Shown: positions 1 through 9,968 of the stretch, piece after piece
How the letters are laid out: the number at the start of each line of letters is the position of its first letter
Numbering within the stretch: the stretch's first letter is position 1
Origin: Lumnitzera littorea
Taxonomy: Eukaryota; Streptophyta; Magnoliopsida; Myrtales; Combretaceae
DNA length: 64,000 nt
Direction: 5' to 3'
Assembly (NCBI GenBank): GCA_024138015.1
Contig: JAMXBB010000012.1
Span: forward strand, 25,121,579-25,185,578
Position numbers and translations under genes: made by a program
Notes under the pieces: generated by a model
Told to the model about the DNA's origin: nothing
Seen by the model: the letters and a program-made list of their open reading frames with translations, nothing else
Databases searched by the model: none

Positions 1-440
1 TGGGAATTCATTAAACATTAATGCAATTCTAAGTTATATTACTAAGTGAAGAGATTCCGGTAAATAATTTAGAATTAGGGTTAATATGCTTGAAAAACAT
101 ATTAGCTTTAATTGTGAATCCCTCCGGTCAAAAATTATAGAAATTGAATTGAATAGAATATATTTTAAAAGGTTACATGTTAAACACTAGGGGAAATAAT
201 TCCTAAATACATTATTGCATACTCGAAGTCGTTAATAGTTTATTGCTTTCTAATTTGCGTAATTAAGTCTCATAAGTAGTTTAGTTGTTAATTTCAGTAT
301 TTTTAATTCATTCAACTCATCATAATTTTCCGGTTAGATAATAAAGCTAAAGTTAATATTAGTACTCAAAATCTCTGAGGGATTGACTCGGACTCATATC
401 CGACTATATTAAAATTGATAGGTGCGCTTGCCTTATATCA
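1..440 (+). repeat. 5' LTR, 3' portion only
   Basis: Colinear and gap-free with 10,746-11,185 of the 3' LTR. It ends in ATATCA immediately before the primer-binding site. The first ~777 bases of this LTR, including its promoter, lie upstream of the window. Confidence 0.95.
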
Positions 441-446
441 AGTTTT

Positions 447-464
447 TGGCGCCGTTGCCGGGGA
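447..464 (+). other. Primer-binding site, tRNA-Asp type
   Basis: TGGCGCCGTTGCCGGGGA starts 6 bases after the LTR end. It is the complement of the 3' end of plant tRNA-Asp(GTC) including CCA. This primer is typical of Athila-type elements. It fixes the element orientation as + strand. Confidence 0.9.
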
Positions 465-592
465 TTTTTGATATTAAGAACGCTAGTTACTTTATTACTT
501 TAACCATTTTTTCTTTATTTTCTTTTGTTTTCATTGTTTATTTTTATTATCTAGAGCTGCAATTGATTTTTTATTTCTTGTCTTTGTAGTGC
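465..592 (+). other. Untranslated leader between primer site and gag
   Basis: T-rich leader without an ORF. It carries the start of the genomic RNA between the primer site and the first in-frame ATG at 593. No splice donor could be assigned with confidence. Confidence 0.5.
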
Positions 593-2106
593 ATGACCCG
601 CAGTAATCCGTAAGATTTGGTAGAACTCGATCCTGAAATTGAGAGAACTGCCCTTCAAAATTTGAGATCGCGACCTAGACAAATTGTGGCGACCATAGAC
701 GACGAGTCAATCGTTGAAATCAAGGAAGAAGGTCAAGAGGCCAACACTCAATTCATCGAGCAAGAAGATCCACCATACATGGCTAACAACGGGAATGAAG
801 CAAATCGGACCATGTCTGATTATTCAAGGCCTACACTTATTGGAGCTGACTCCAGTATTGCAAGGCCAACCGTCGCGGCTAATAACTTCCAAATTGCACC
901 TAACATCATACAAATGGTGCAACAATATGTTCAGTTTGACGGTCTCTAAGACGAAGATCCTAATGCCCACATCTCTAGTTTTCTAGAGGTTTGTGATACG
1001 TTCAAAATCAACGAAGCCACGGATGATGCCATTCGACTGCGACTATTCCCTTTCTCCTTGAGGGGAAGAGCAAAACAATGGTTGAACTCCCTACCAAGAA
1101 ATTCAATCTCAACTTGGAATGAATTGGTAGAGAAATTTTTGGAGAAATATTTCACACCTGCAAAAACCGCTAAACTTCGGAATGATATTTCGTGTTTTGC
1201 TCAATTGGAAGCGGAGACGCTTTATGACACTTGGGAGCGGTTCAAGGACTTGCTCAGGAGGTGCCCACATCATGGCCTCCCACTATGGATGCAGATTCAG
1301 ACCTTCTATAATGGTCTCAATCTATCTACTAGATAGATGATTGATGCATCCGCAGGAGGTACTTTGAACACTAAGACACCTGAACAAGCTCAAAATTTAA
1401 TTGAAGGAATAGCGATGAACAACTACCAGTGGGAAAGCACTAGAGCCAAGCAAAAGGCCATGGGAGTTTATGATGTGGACATGACCACTGCTTTGGCAGC
1501 CAAGGTGGACTTATTGAGTAAAAAGATTGATGCACTCTCAGTTGGCCCTCAACAAGTGCAATCGGATGTAAGTGATTTTGGTATGCAGGGGTATGGAACA
1601 CAAGAACAACTGGAATAGGTGGATTATTTAGGAAATCCACCTAAGCAACAAAATAACCCCTACAGCAACACTTACAATCCAGGATGGAGGAATCACCCCA
1701 ATTTCTCATGGGGAAACCAAAACCAAAACCAAGGCCAGCAGAAGACCAACTTTGGCTCACCTGGGTTTCAACGACCATTCCCACCTCCTCTCCCTCAAGA
1801 AAAGAAGCCCAGTGTGGAAGAACTTCTCACAAAATACATTCAAGGCAATGAGGCTCGCTTATCCAACATTGAATCCTCGTTGAGAAATCAAGAGGCTTCA
1901 AATCGCAATCTCGAGAACCAAATTGGTCAACTTGCGAAGCTAATCTCTGAAAGACCGCAGGGATCACTACCTAGAAATACAGAACCCAATCCAAAGGAAC
2001 ATGTTAAGACAGTAACACTTTGGAATGGGAAGGAGTTGCAGGATGAAAGGAAGGTTAGCGAAGAGACTAGCAAGAGTAAGGAAGGGACGAAAGCAACAGA
2101 AGATGT
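593..2106 (+). pseudogene. gag: Gag (capsid) region of the Athila-type element, with nonsense codons
   Basis: The start is ATG 593, the first ATG after the leader; every later gag and pol segment is in this same frame. The retrotransposon gag domain lies at about 1,040-1,330 and includes the stretch RGRAKQWLNSLP, the usual plant gag core. A Q/N/P-rich tail follows from 1,620, then a short coiled-coil-like part near 1,840-1,950. I see no CCHC zinc knuckle. Stops interrupt the frame at 611, 947, 1,334 and 1,616, with no frameshift. Gag would form the virus-like particle in the cytoplasm. As it stands no intact product can be made without readthrough. Confidence 0.85.
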
Positions 2107-5100
2107 AGAGTCATCAAAGGTGAAAGAATATCAACCACCAATCCCATATCCCCAAAGACTCGAGAAAGATCGCAATGACCAACAATTCAGTAAGTTCCTT
2201 GACCTCTTTAAACAACTGCATATTAACTTACCTCTTGTTGATGCCTTGTCACAGATGCCGAAGTACGCTAAGTTCTTGAAAGATTTGCTATCTAACAAGA
2301 AGAAGCTTGAGGAGCTTTCTACAGTCATCTTGGATGAAAAGTGTTCAGCGATTGTGCAAAACAAGTTACCCAAAAAGCTAAAAGACCCAGGAAGTTTTAC
2401 CATTCCTTGTCATATTGGTGATCTGTTAATTGACAAAGCATTAGCTGATTTGGGTGCTAGCATCAATTTAATGCCTTACAAATTTTTCAAGAAACTAGGA
2501 TTAGGGGAACCTAAGCCCACACGCATGAGTTTGCAATTAGCTGATAGATCTGTGAAGTATCCTAGAGGCATATTTGAGGATGTATTAGTCCGAGTGGGTA
2601 AATTCATTTTTCCAGTTGATTTTGTGATACTGGATATGGATGACGATTTTGAGTTACCCCTTATCCTAGGAAGACCATTCTTAGCTACCGCCAGGGCTAT
2701 CATTGATGTTAGTGGTGGCAAGCTCATTCTTCGAGTAGGGGATGAAGAGATCACGTTTAAAATTTCAGAGGCTATGAAAAAATCTGTAGATCAGGATGAT
2801 ACTTACTACCTTCTTAATGTTACTGACACTTTTGTTTCGAGTTATATGCAGGAAGTTCTTCTCAAAGATCCGTTGGAGAGTTGCTTGCAATTAGGCATGG
2901 AGACGGCTTCGGAAAATCCTGTCAAATCTGAGGTGACAGCCCAACTGGAGGCAAATAAACCCATCTCTATTGAGATAAGGTTTGAAGAGATTGAAAAGAG
3001 GAAGGAAGCACAGTTAAAACCTTCGATTGAGGAACCACCAGTAGTGGAGCTAAAACAATTACCTGACTATTTGGAATATGCCTTCTTAGAGAAGGACTCC
3101 AAATTACCGGTAATTATAGCATCCGATTTGGAAAAAGAACAGAAAGAAAGGTTGCTGAAAGTACTCAAGGAGCATAAGAGGGCCATTGCTTGGAAAATAT
3201 CCGATATTCGAGGTATCAATCCCTCCTTTTGTACTCATAAGATTTTAATGGAAGAAAATTATAAGCCGGTTGTGCAGCCTTAGAGACGTTTGAATCCAAA
3301 TATGAAAGAGGTAGTAAAAAAGGAAGTTATCAAACTCCTTGATGCAGGTATGATATATCCTATCTCTGACAATTCATGGGTAAGTCCAGTGCAAGTTGTT
3401 CCAAAAAAAAGTGGGATGACAGTAGTCCCTAATGAAAAAAATGAATTGATTCCGATGAGAACGGTAACAGGTTGGCGTGTATATATCGATCATCGAAAGT
3501 TAAACGATGCTACATGAAAAGACCATTTCCCCTTACCTTTTATTGATCAAATGATAGAACGATTAGCTGGACATATGTTTTATTGTTTTCTGGATGGCTT
3601 ATCTGGTTATTTTCAGATACCTATTGCACCGGAAGATCAAGAAAAGACCACTTTCACTTGTCCTTATGGCACTTTTGCTTATCGCAGAATGCCTTTTGGT
3701 CTTTGCAATGCACCGGCTACATTCCAGCGATGCATGTTAGCTATTTTTGATGATTTGATTGAGGACATAATGGAGGTATTTATGGATGATTTTTCAGTTT
3801 TTGGCAACTCATTTGATCTTTGTTTGAATAATTTGGACAGGGTACTTACTCGGTGTGAAGAGACCAACCTTGTCCTCAACTGGGAAAAGTGCCACTTCAT
3901 GGTTCAAGAAGGTATCGTGCTAGGCCATAAAATCTCGTATCGAGGAATTGAGGTGGATACTGCCAAAGTGGATGCGATTGCAAGACGCCCATCTCCAACT
4001 TCGGTCAAGGCCATAAGAAGTTTCTTAGGACACGCAGGTTTTTACAGGCGATTTATCAAGGATTTCTAAAAAATTGCCCGCCCTTTGACTAAGCTTTTAG
4101 AGAAGGATGTGTCTTATGTTTTCTCTCAGGAGTGTTTGAAAGCTTTCAATATCCTTAAAGAGAAACTTACCAATGCTCCAATCATGGTAATACCTGATTG
4201 GGCACTCCCCTTTGAGCTTATGTGTGATGCAAGTGATCACGCAGTCGGGGCAGTGCTGGGGCAAAGGCGAGATAAGCACTTTCAACCAATTCACTACGCT
4301 AGCAAAACTCTTACGAATGCTCAGGAGAACTACACTACTACAGAAAAAGAGTTGCTAGCCATTGTTTTTGCCTTTGATAAATTTCGCTCTTATTTGCTTC
4401 TATCTAAGGTAATCGTTTATACTGATCATTCTGCCCTTAGGTACTTGTTAGCAAAGCCGGATGCAAAACCAAGATTGATTAGGTGGATCTTGTCGCTGCA
4501 AGAGTTTGATGTGGAGATCAAAGATAAAAAAGGTGCTGAGAATTTAGCAGCAGATCACCTGTCCCGATTGGAGAACCCAAACTTGGAATTGCTCGACGAG
4601 AACGAGATCAAGGATGAATTCCCTGAGGAGCGACTCTATGCCATCGCCCAGGTAAGTGATATGGAAATTCCTTGGTTTGCAGATATTGCTAATTTTTTAG
4701 CTGCTAGGATCATACCGAAGGGACTTCAACACCAGCAAAAGAAAAAATTCTTTTCTGATGTGAAACATTATTTTTTGGATGATCCTTACCTGTTTAAAGT
4801 ATGTGCAGATCATATCATTCGAAGGTGTGTACCACACCTCGAAGGTTGGCGAATTTTGAGCCACTGTCATTCGGGGCCCACGGGTGGGCATCATAACGCC
4901 AATAGGACAGCTCATAAGGTCCTAGAGGCAGGATTTTATTGGCCTACCCTATTTAAAGATGCCCAGAGATATACTGAGAGTTGTGATCGTTGCCAACGAG
5001 TGGGAAATATATCCCGTAGGGATGAAATGCCACAAAACCCCATCATCGAGGTTGAGGTATTTGATGTGTGGGGAATCGATTTCATGGGTCCTTTTCCGAA

Positions 5101-5965
5101 CTCAAATGGAAACAAATATATCCTAGTAGCCATTGACTATGTCTCTAAGTGGGTGGAAGCTAAAGCCCTACCTACTAATGATGCTAGGGTAGTAAAAAAA
5201 TTCTTGAAAGGCCTATTTTCTCGATTTGGCACCCCTAGAACAATTATAAGTGATAGGGGAACACACTTTTGCAATGCTTAACTCGATCAAGTATTGAAAC
5301 GCTATGGCGTTACACATAGGATAGCCACCCCGTACCACCCCCAAAGTAGTGGCCAAGTGGAAGTTGCCAATCGCGATCTTAAGCGAATTCTTGAAAAAAC
5401 TGTAGAGTATCATAGGAAAGATTGGTCAGAAAAGTTGGATGATGCTCTATGGGCATATAGAACCGCCTACAAAACACCACTTGGCACCACACCCTACCGA
5501 CTTGTATATGGCAAAGCTTGTCATTTACCGGTCGAGATAGAGCATAAGGCTTATTGGGCGATTAAGTGTACTAATGTTGATTTTGAGCGTGCAGGTTCTC
5601 ACAGGAAACTTCAATTGAACGAGCTCGAGGAATGGCGAGCGAATGCATATGAGAACTCCAAGTTATACAAAGAAAGGGCCAAAAAGTATCATGATCAGCG
5701 TATTAAACAAGGTCGACAATTTAAAGAAGGTGATCATGTCCTTTTGTACAATTCTCGCCTGCGTTTATTCCCAGGTAAGTTAAAATCCAGGTGGTTTGGA
5801 CCATTTACAATTACACGAGTCTTCCCGTATGGGACTGTTGAAGTTACACACCCGGAGAAGGGCACATTTAAGGTAAATGGACAACGGTTGAAACTATACT
5901 TGAGTGGAAACTTGGAGCATGTTGGTCGGGAGGAGTTTTATCTCCATCCGACAGAACTAACGTAA
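2107..5965 (+). pseudogene. pol: Pol: protease, reverse transcriptase, RNase H, integrase (broken by stops)
   Basis: It continues the gag frame to TAA 5,963-5,965. Protease: active-site motif DLGAS at 2,447, where most families have DTG or DSG, and flap/ILGRPFL near 2,680. RT: GWRVYIDHRKLN at ~3,470, PFGLCNAP at ~3,690, catalytic box FMDD at 3,779-3,790. RNase H: CDASDHAVGAVLG at ~4,220, ELLAI at ~4,350 and TDHSAL at ~4,420. Integrase: HHCC zinc finger at ~4,860-5,000 and catalytic D at 5,078, D at 5,252, E at 5,360, giving D-D-35-E. A GPF-type C-terminal module follows, without chromodomain. Stops at 3,281, 3,515, 4,067 and 5,279 break RT, RNase H and IN from each other, and the last falls between the second D and the E. 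There are no frameshifts. Confidence 0.92.
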
Positions 5966-6199
5966 GAAGACGTATCCCGTCGAGCTATCGACGTTAACTA
6001 AAGCGCTTCTTGGGAGGCAACCCATGTCTAATTCTGCTTATGTTTTAGTTCTTTAATTTTTCTTCATTTTATTTTCCGTTTTATCTAACTTTGCTTTGCT
6101 TCGTATATTTTCTTTCAATTTTTCGTCATAGTCTTTTCCTTTTTCGTTTTAATTTTTCCTTTTCTTTATAGTTATATTATTTCTAAGTTTCTTTTTCCT

Positions 6200-6218
6200 G
6201 AAAAAAAAAAAAAAAAAA
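6200..6218 (+). repeat. Poly-A tract between pol and the palindromic repeats
   Basis: An 18-base run of A directly precedes the first nested-palindrome unit. It could be a relic of local insertion or a nucleosome-excluding tract; nothing else supports either. Confidence 0.6.
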
Positions 6219-6226
6219 TTTCGCCC

Positions 6227-6630
6227 ACAGAAAGTTACACGGGCGAGGGACACGGTCGTGTCCCCAGCCCGTGTACGCCCAGCATTCTTCACCCGTGCAC
6301 AGAAAGTTACACAGGTAAGAGACACGGTCGTGTCCCTAGCCCGTGTCCGCCCAGAATTTTCGCCAGTGAACAGTAAGTTACACGGGCGTGGGACACGGTT
6401 GTGTCCCAGCTCGTGTGCGTCCAGACAATACCCGAGAACAGAATGTTACACGGGCGTGGGACACGGTTGTGTCCCAGCCCGTGTCTGTCTAGTTTTCATA
6501 CACGAGCACAGATTGTTACACGGGCAAGGGACACGGTCGTGTCCCAGCCCGTGTCCGTCCAGGTACACACGACACGCACAGAATGTTACACGGGCGTGGG
6601 ACACAGTCGTATCCCAGCCCGTGTCGCCTC
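6227..6630 (+). repeat. Six tandem nested-palindrome units, ~70 bp each
   Basis: Units start at 6,227, 6,299, 6,370, 6,438, 6,508 and 6,578 (periods 72, 71, 68, 70, 70). Each opens with ACAGAA(A/T)GTTAC, then an outer arm ACACGGGC, an inner arm GGGACACG, a 2-base centre, the inner arm CGTGTCCC, and the outer arm GCCCGTGT. A variable ~25-base linker follows. Each unit can fold into a hairpin with two stacked 7-8 bp stems. The segment is much richer in G+C than its surroundings. The same unit occurs once in this element's 3' LTR and twice in a solo LTR of the same family. Confidence 0.95.
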
Positions 6631-6654
6631 AAATAACACGGTTTTCACACACGA

Positions 6655-6780
6655 CCGGTTTATTTAAATTCCACACTCTCTCACACTCTCACAATCACAC
6701 ATATCCCTCTTACATTTGCTCTCATTCTCCCTCTTCTCTCCATAATTCCGACTTTCTACACTTTAATCCAAGTAAGTTTT
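6655..6780 (+). promoter_or_regulatory. Probable internal promoter for the downstream ORF
   Basis: TATTTAAA at 6,661-6,668 lies 37 bp after the last palindrome arm (ends 6,624). It is followed by a C/T-rich stretch (ACTCTCTCACACTCTCACA and similar) resembling the pyrimidine patch of plant core promoters. A splice-donor-like GTAAGT follows at 6,771. The same palindrome-to-TATA spacing is seen in the element's LTR promoter. Promoter function is inferred. Confidence 0.5.
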
Positions 6781-7318
6781 TATCCTTAATTCTCCTTTCT
6801 CTTCCTTATATTGCAGCAATGGGATTATGTGTTCTGCCTTTTATGCCTATTGTTTTTGCCCTGCTGCTATCTTTTGATTTTTCATCCATGACTATGCATC
6901 ATTACTTTTAATTCTTGATCTTATATGTTATCATGCTTACTCATCTAATTAAATTTCATTATTGCTTATCTTATATAGATCATGACTATGCATCATTAGT
7001 TAATTTATTGTCATTCTCCATTCATACTTGTTAGGGTTAGCAATGGGCAATCATAATTCTGGGTCATTTCGCGTCTCTTATATGTATAGACGCTTGTTTT
7101 TCCTTGTTAATTAGGGTGTAGTAGAATTCGATGGAAGTTTTTTCCACTCATTTCTTTTCCACCACCTCATTTTCCTGCTGCACTCTATATGTTCGATGAA
7201 ATGCCCCAATGAGCATTCCTTTCAAAATCTCACCCATTGTTATTCCTATTTTTCCGTTTGCTTCAAACTATGTGCAATATGATGTCTGTGTTTGATTTGG
7301 CTTGTTGTCTCTTTTCAG
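6771..7318 (+). other. Putative leader intron before the second ORF
   Basis: A GTAAGT donor context at 6,771 pairs with a strong acceptor TCTCTTTTCAG ending at 7,318, nine bases before ATG 7,327. A second acceptor-like TATTGCAG ends at 6,816, just before an ATG that opens only a 30-codon hydrophobic peptide. Env-position ORFs of several plant gypsy elements are known to be made from spliced RNA. Here splicing is inferred from sequence only. Confidence 0.4.
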
Positions 7319-7326
7319 GTTTTCCA

Positions 7327-8631
7327 ATGGCTAATCGATCTAAGCTTTCCATTCGCCGGAAATCCAAATTTGCGGCATCCTCTTCGTCACAAGTTGGCGC
7401 AATTGTTGAGCCACTGGCGACTCTTCCTCCTATGGAGCACCTAATGCTCCAATTTAAGGAGGACTATCAAGCCTAACGTTACCAATTGCTTCAGTCTAAG
7501 CCTTTTAGCGAGACCTTTCGGTTGGATTAGGATGTTCTCGCTCAACTAGAGCTCACCACCGAGATGAAGGCGCTCTCGGATGGTACCGTTTGGGAGCGCC
7601 TATTATCCTTTGAAGCTCCAGTTTATAAAGAGCTGACCCTAGAATTTCTGTGCACTTATAAGCTGGATAAAGACAGTGCTACTCGCATGGGTCCAAACCG
7701 CTAATTACACTTTACCTTGAGTGGCCATCCATTCCACATGTCCATCACTCAACTGGGCCGCTATCTTGGTTTATATGCAGACAGATACACTCGGACGGAA
7801 GAATTCCAAAGTCTCTCGTGTCGGTTTCCTCGTGGCGTTACGGCAGGGTCATTTTGGAATGAGATCACGGTTGGCGATGCTTATGATCCCGCCAGGAGTA
7901 AGGCCTCTCAATTAGTTAGGCCTGAATACCGAGTTCTTCATTGGCTTTTCTCCCATACATTGACTGGTAGAGGCCTTAGCACCGGGGTGGTGTCTAACAA
8001 GGATTGCCTCTATCTTTACAGTGTCATCCATAAGCACCCCATCAATCTAGCCATCGAAATCGCCGAACTCTTCAACCATCAAGCCACCACTACTCGGAAG
8101 AAAGGGCATATTTGCTGTGGCCCTTATATTACATTACTGGTGCAGGCTATGAGAACTAAGGTTGTTGCTTGGCCCTCACTGACTTTCATTAGCCAAGTCA
8201 CTCCTATGCGCCTCAATTCCTTCCGCCTCATGAACCTCCTACCATCAAGAAGTCAAGGTCGACGCTCTCGCAGCAACACATCTCGGGGCCAAACGTCTTC
8301 AGCTAGCTTAGACGATAAATTTGATTTGTTGCTGTCTGAGGTTCGTTATATACGAGAGAGTATGGATAAACTTCATCTCCGACAGGACAGAATGGAAGAA
8401 TTTCTCAAAATGAAATCGTCGGCTACTACTGAAGAGGCGAGTGAGGAAAAGGATGAGGAGGATGAGAGTAGTGAGGAAGAGGCTGATGAGGAGGGTGAAG
8501 ACGGGGAGGCTGGTGAAAGTGAGGAGGATGATGAGGATGATGAGGAGGGTGATGACGATGATGATGCTACTATGGCTGAGGCATCATCTGATGAGGAGGC
8601 TGAGGAGACGGATTCTGATCACTCTTCTTAG
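7327..8631 (+). pseudogene. Post-pol ORF of Athila type with acidic C-terminus (three stops)
   Basis: The frame runs 434 codons from ATG 7,327, chosen because a splice acceptor ends at 7,318; the frame is also open back to 7,237. Stops fall at 7,474, 7,528 and 7,702, with no frameshift. Residues about 100-290 (e.g. MSITQLGRYLGLY, RVLHWLFSHTLTGRG) resemble the Athila ORF1 / putative plant transposon protein family found in the env position of these elements. A serine/arginine-rich patch follows (~8,240-8,310), then a predicted coiled coil (~8,310-8,410). The last ~65 residues are almost all Glu/Asp/Ser. I see no signal peptide or membrane segment, so it does not look like an envelope glycoprotein. 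The function of this family is unknown to me. Confidence 0.75.
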
Positions 8632-8880
8632 TTTCACATTTTTTGTGTTTTCTTTTATTGATCAAGACTTGTGAACTCCGTTATATATAATGATGCTGCT
8701 TCTTCGTTTTGCACTTCTTTTCGACTGCCAGGGAAGTATTAGTTTCTTTTCAATACATATATTTCCTTTTTCCCTCTGCTGATTTTTATTATTTCATATC
8801 TTGATGTTGTGCTTTCTTAGTAGTACATTGGGGACAATGTACATTTTTAAGTGTGGGGAAGGGATATATATGATTTTGTT
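8632..8880 (+). other. Region after the second ORF, with a polypurine-like tract
   Basis: Non-coding. AAGTGTGGGGAAGGGA at 8,849-8,864 shares the 11-mer AAGTGTGGGGA with the true polypurine tract at 9,954-9,964. It sits just outside the left arm of the inverted repeat. Confidence 0.5.
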
Positions 8881-9146
8881 ACTGTTTAGGAAACCAATTA
8901 TTCATATTTGACCCAATTACTTTTTAAGTTAACTTGCAATAGGTGATTAACTGGTATTGAGCCAAATCAACTATGTCATGTTGATCATTATTGACCTTAT
9001 GATACTTTACTAGAATTGATTAGTCAAATTTTTGGAAGGTAATGTTACGAGTTATTTAGCTTAGGATTTTAAAACTTGAGATTGGAGCAACATCACTAGT
9101 TGAGAGTTAGTCATGGTTATTTTTAAATTTACTTTTGTGTATACCT
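8881..9146 (+). repeat. Left arm of a long diverged inverted repeat
   Basis: It aligns in order with the reverse complement of 9,602-9,890. Exact blocks include TTTAGGAAACC, TTGACCC, AACTTGCAATA, ACTAGAATT, AACATC and TGTATAC, separated by substitutions and small indels. Overall identity by eye is moderate. A transcript of this region could fold into a long imperfect hairpin. Confidence 0.65.
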
Positions 9147-9270
9147 TTTTCTTAGAAATTTTTAAGAGTCCTATAATTTTTAACAAACAAACAAATGAAA
9201 TTCTTCTTTTGAGAAACCCCTGAAAAATCATAATGATTGGAGGTCAAAAGTAATAATAAGTGTATGAATA

Positions 9271-9473
9271 GAAAAAATTGGTAAGGATTCGTCTTGGTCC
9301 GTCAGAAGAGCGAGATTGAGCCCCAATGCCAATTCTAATGAAAAAATTGATATGGATCGGCCTTGGTCCGTCAGAAGAGCAAGGTTCTTTCCCGCTATCA
9401 ATATAAGAAATAAGCTGGTATGGATCGGTCTTGGTCCCTCAGAAGAGCGAGATTCTTTCCCGCTACCAACACA
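9271..9473 (+). repeat. Three tandem ~68-bp repeats in the loop of the inverted repeat
   Basis: Units begin at 9,271, 9,340 and 9,407 (periods 69 and 67) and share CTTGGTCC(G/C)TCAGAAGAGC. Units 2 and 3 also share TTCTTTCCCGCTA. They lie between the two arms of the long inverted repeat. No coding potential. Confidence 0.85.
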
Positions 9474-9601
9474 ATTGTGCTTAAATAAGGTAAATTCAAA
9501 AGACCTCTCAACAAAAGTATGAACTAGAGGGATGATCAGAGGATGAGTGGATGTAAAATATGTTTGTTTTAGATTATGGTACTTGGTGAGATGGAAGAGA
9601 G

Positions 9602-9890
9602 AATTGTATACATTTTAGTTGAATGGATAAAATTTTTATGACTCTTTCTCAGTTGGCGAGATGTTAAATCTAATTTTTAGTTTAAGAATCCTTGGTTAAA
9701 TGGTTCGAGTAAACTTTGATTTTCATAAATTAACTAGTGAATTCTAGTATTAAGTATTGTTAGAGCATTCGAATATGGTCAGATGAAATCGATTGACTTT
9801 ATTATTGCAAGTTAGTTGAGAATGATTTTCTTACCTTTCTTCGGGTCAAGTATATTCGTTCATCGGTTTCCTAAATAGTGATAAATTTTG
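9602..9890 (-). repeat. Right arm of the long diverged inverted repeat
   Basis: Its reverse complement is colinear with 8,881-9,146. The spacer between arms is about 455 bases. The arm ends about 60 bases before the polypurine tract. Confidence 0.65.
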
Positions 9891-9953
9891 TTTAGTGTTT
9901 CTTGTCCTAAAATTTTTTTTTTTATTTATTTGCTTGAGGACAAGCAAATACTC

Positions 9954-9968
9954 AAGTGTGGGGAAATT
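9954..9968 (+). other. Polypurine tract
   Basis: AAGTGTGGGGAAATT directly precedes the 3' LTR start TGATAACTCT at 9,969, the usual place for the plus-strand primer. It is preceded by the small dyad GCTTG-AGGA-CAAGC. Confidence 0.8.

Noticed and set aside
447..464. tRNA-Asp gene fragment
   Set aside because: Only the complement of the tRNA 3' end is present, at the primer-site position; no cloverleaf can be formed.
6227..6630. CRISPR-like array (regular repeats, period ~70)
   Set aside because: The repeated part is most of the unit, linkers are related to each other, and the context is a plant retrotransposon.
6258..6911. 217-codon and 88-codon open frames across the palindromic repeats
   Set aside because: The frames are a translation of the six ~70-bp repeats and the following promoter-like DNA; the protein is itself repetitive and has no family resemblance.
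7327..8631. Envelope glycoprotein interpretation of the post-pol ORF
   Set aside because: No signal peptide, membrane segment or cysteine pattern; it matches the Athila ORF type and ends in an acidic tail.
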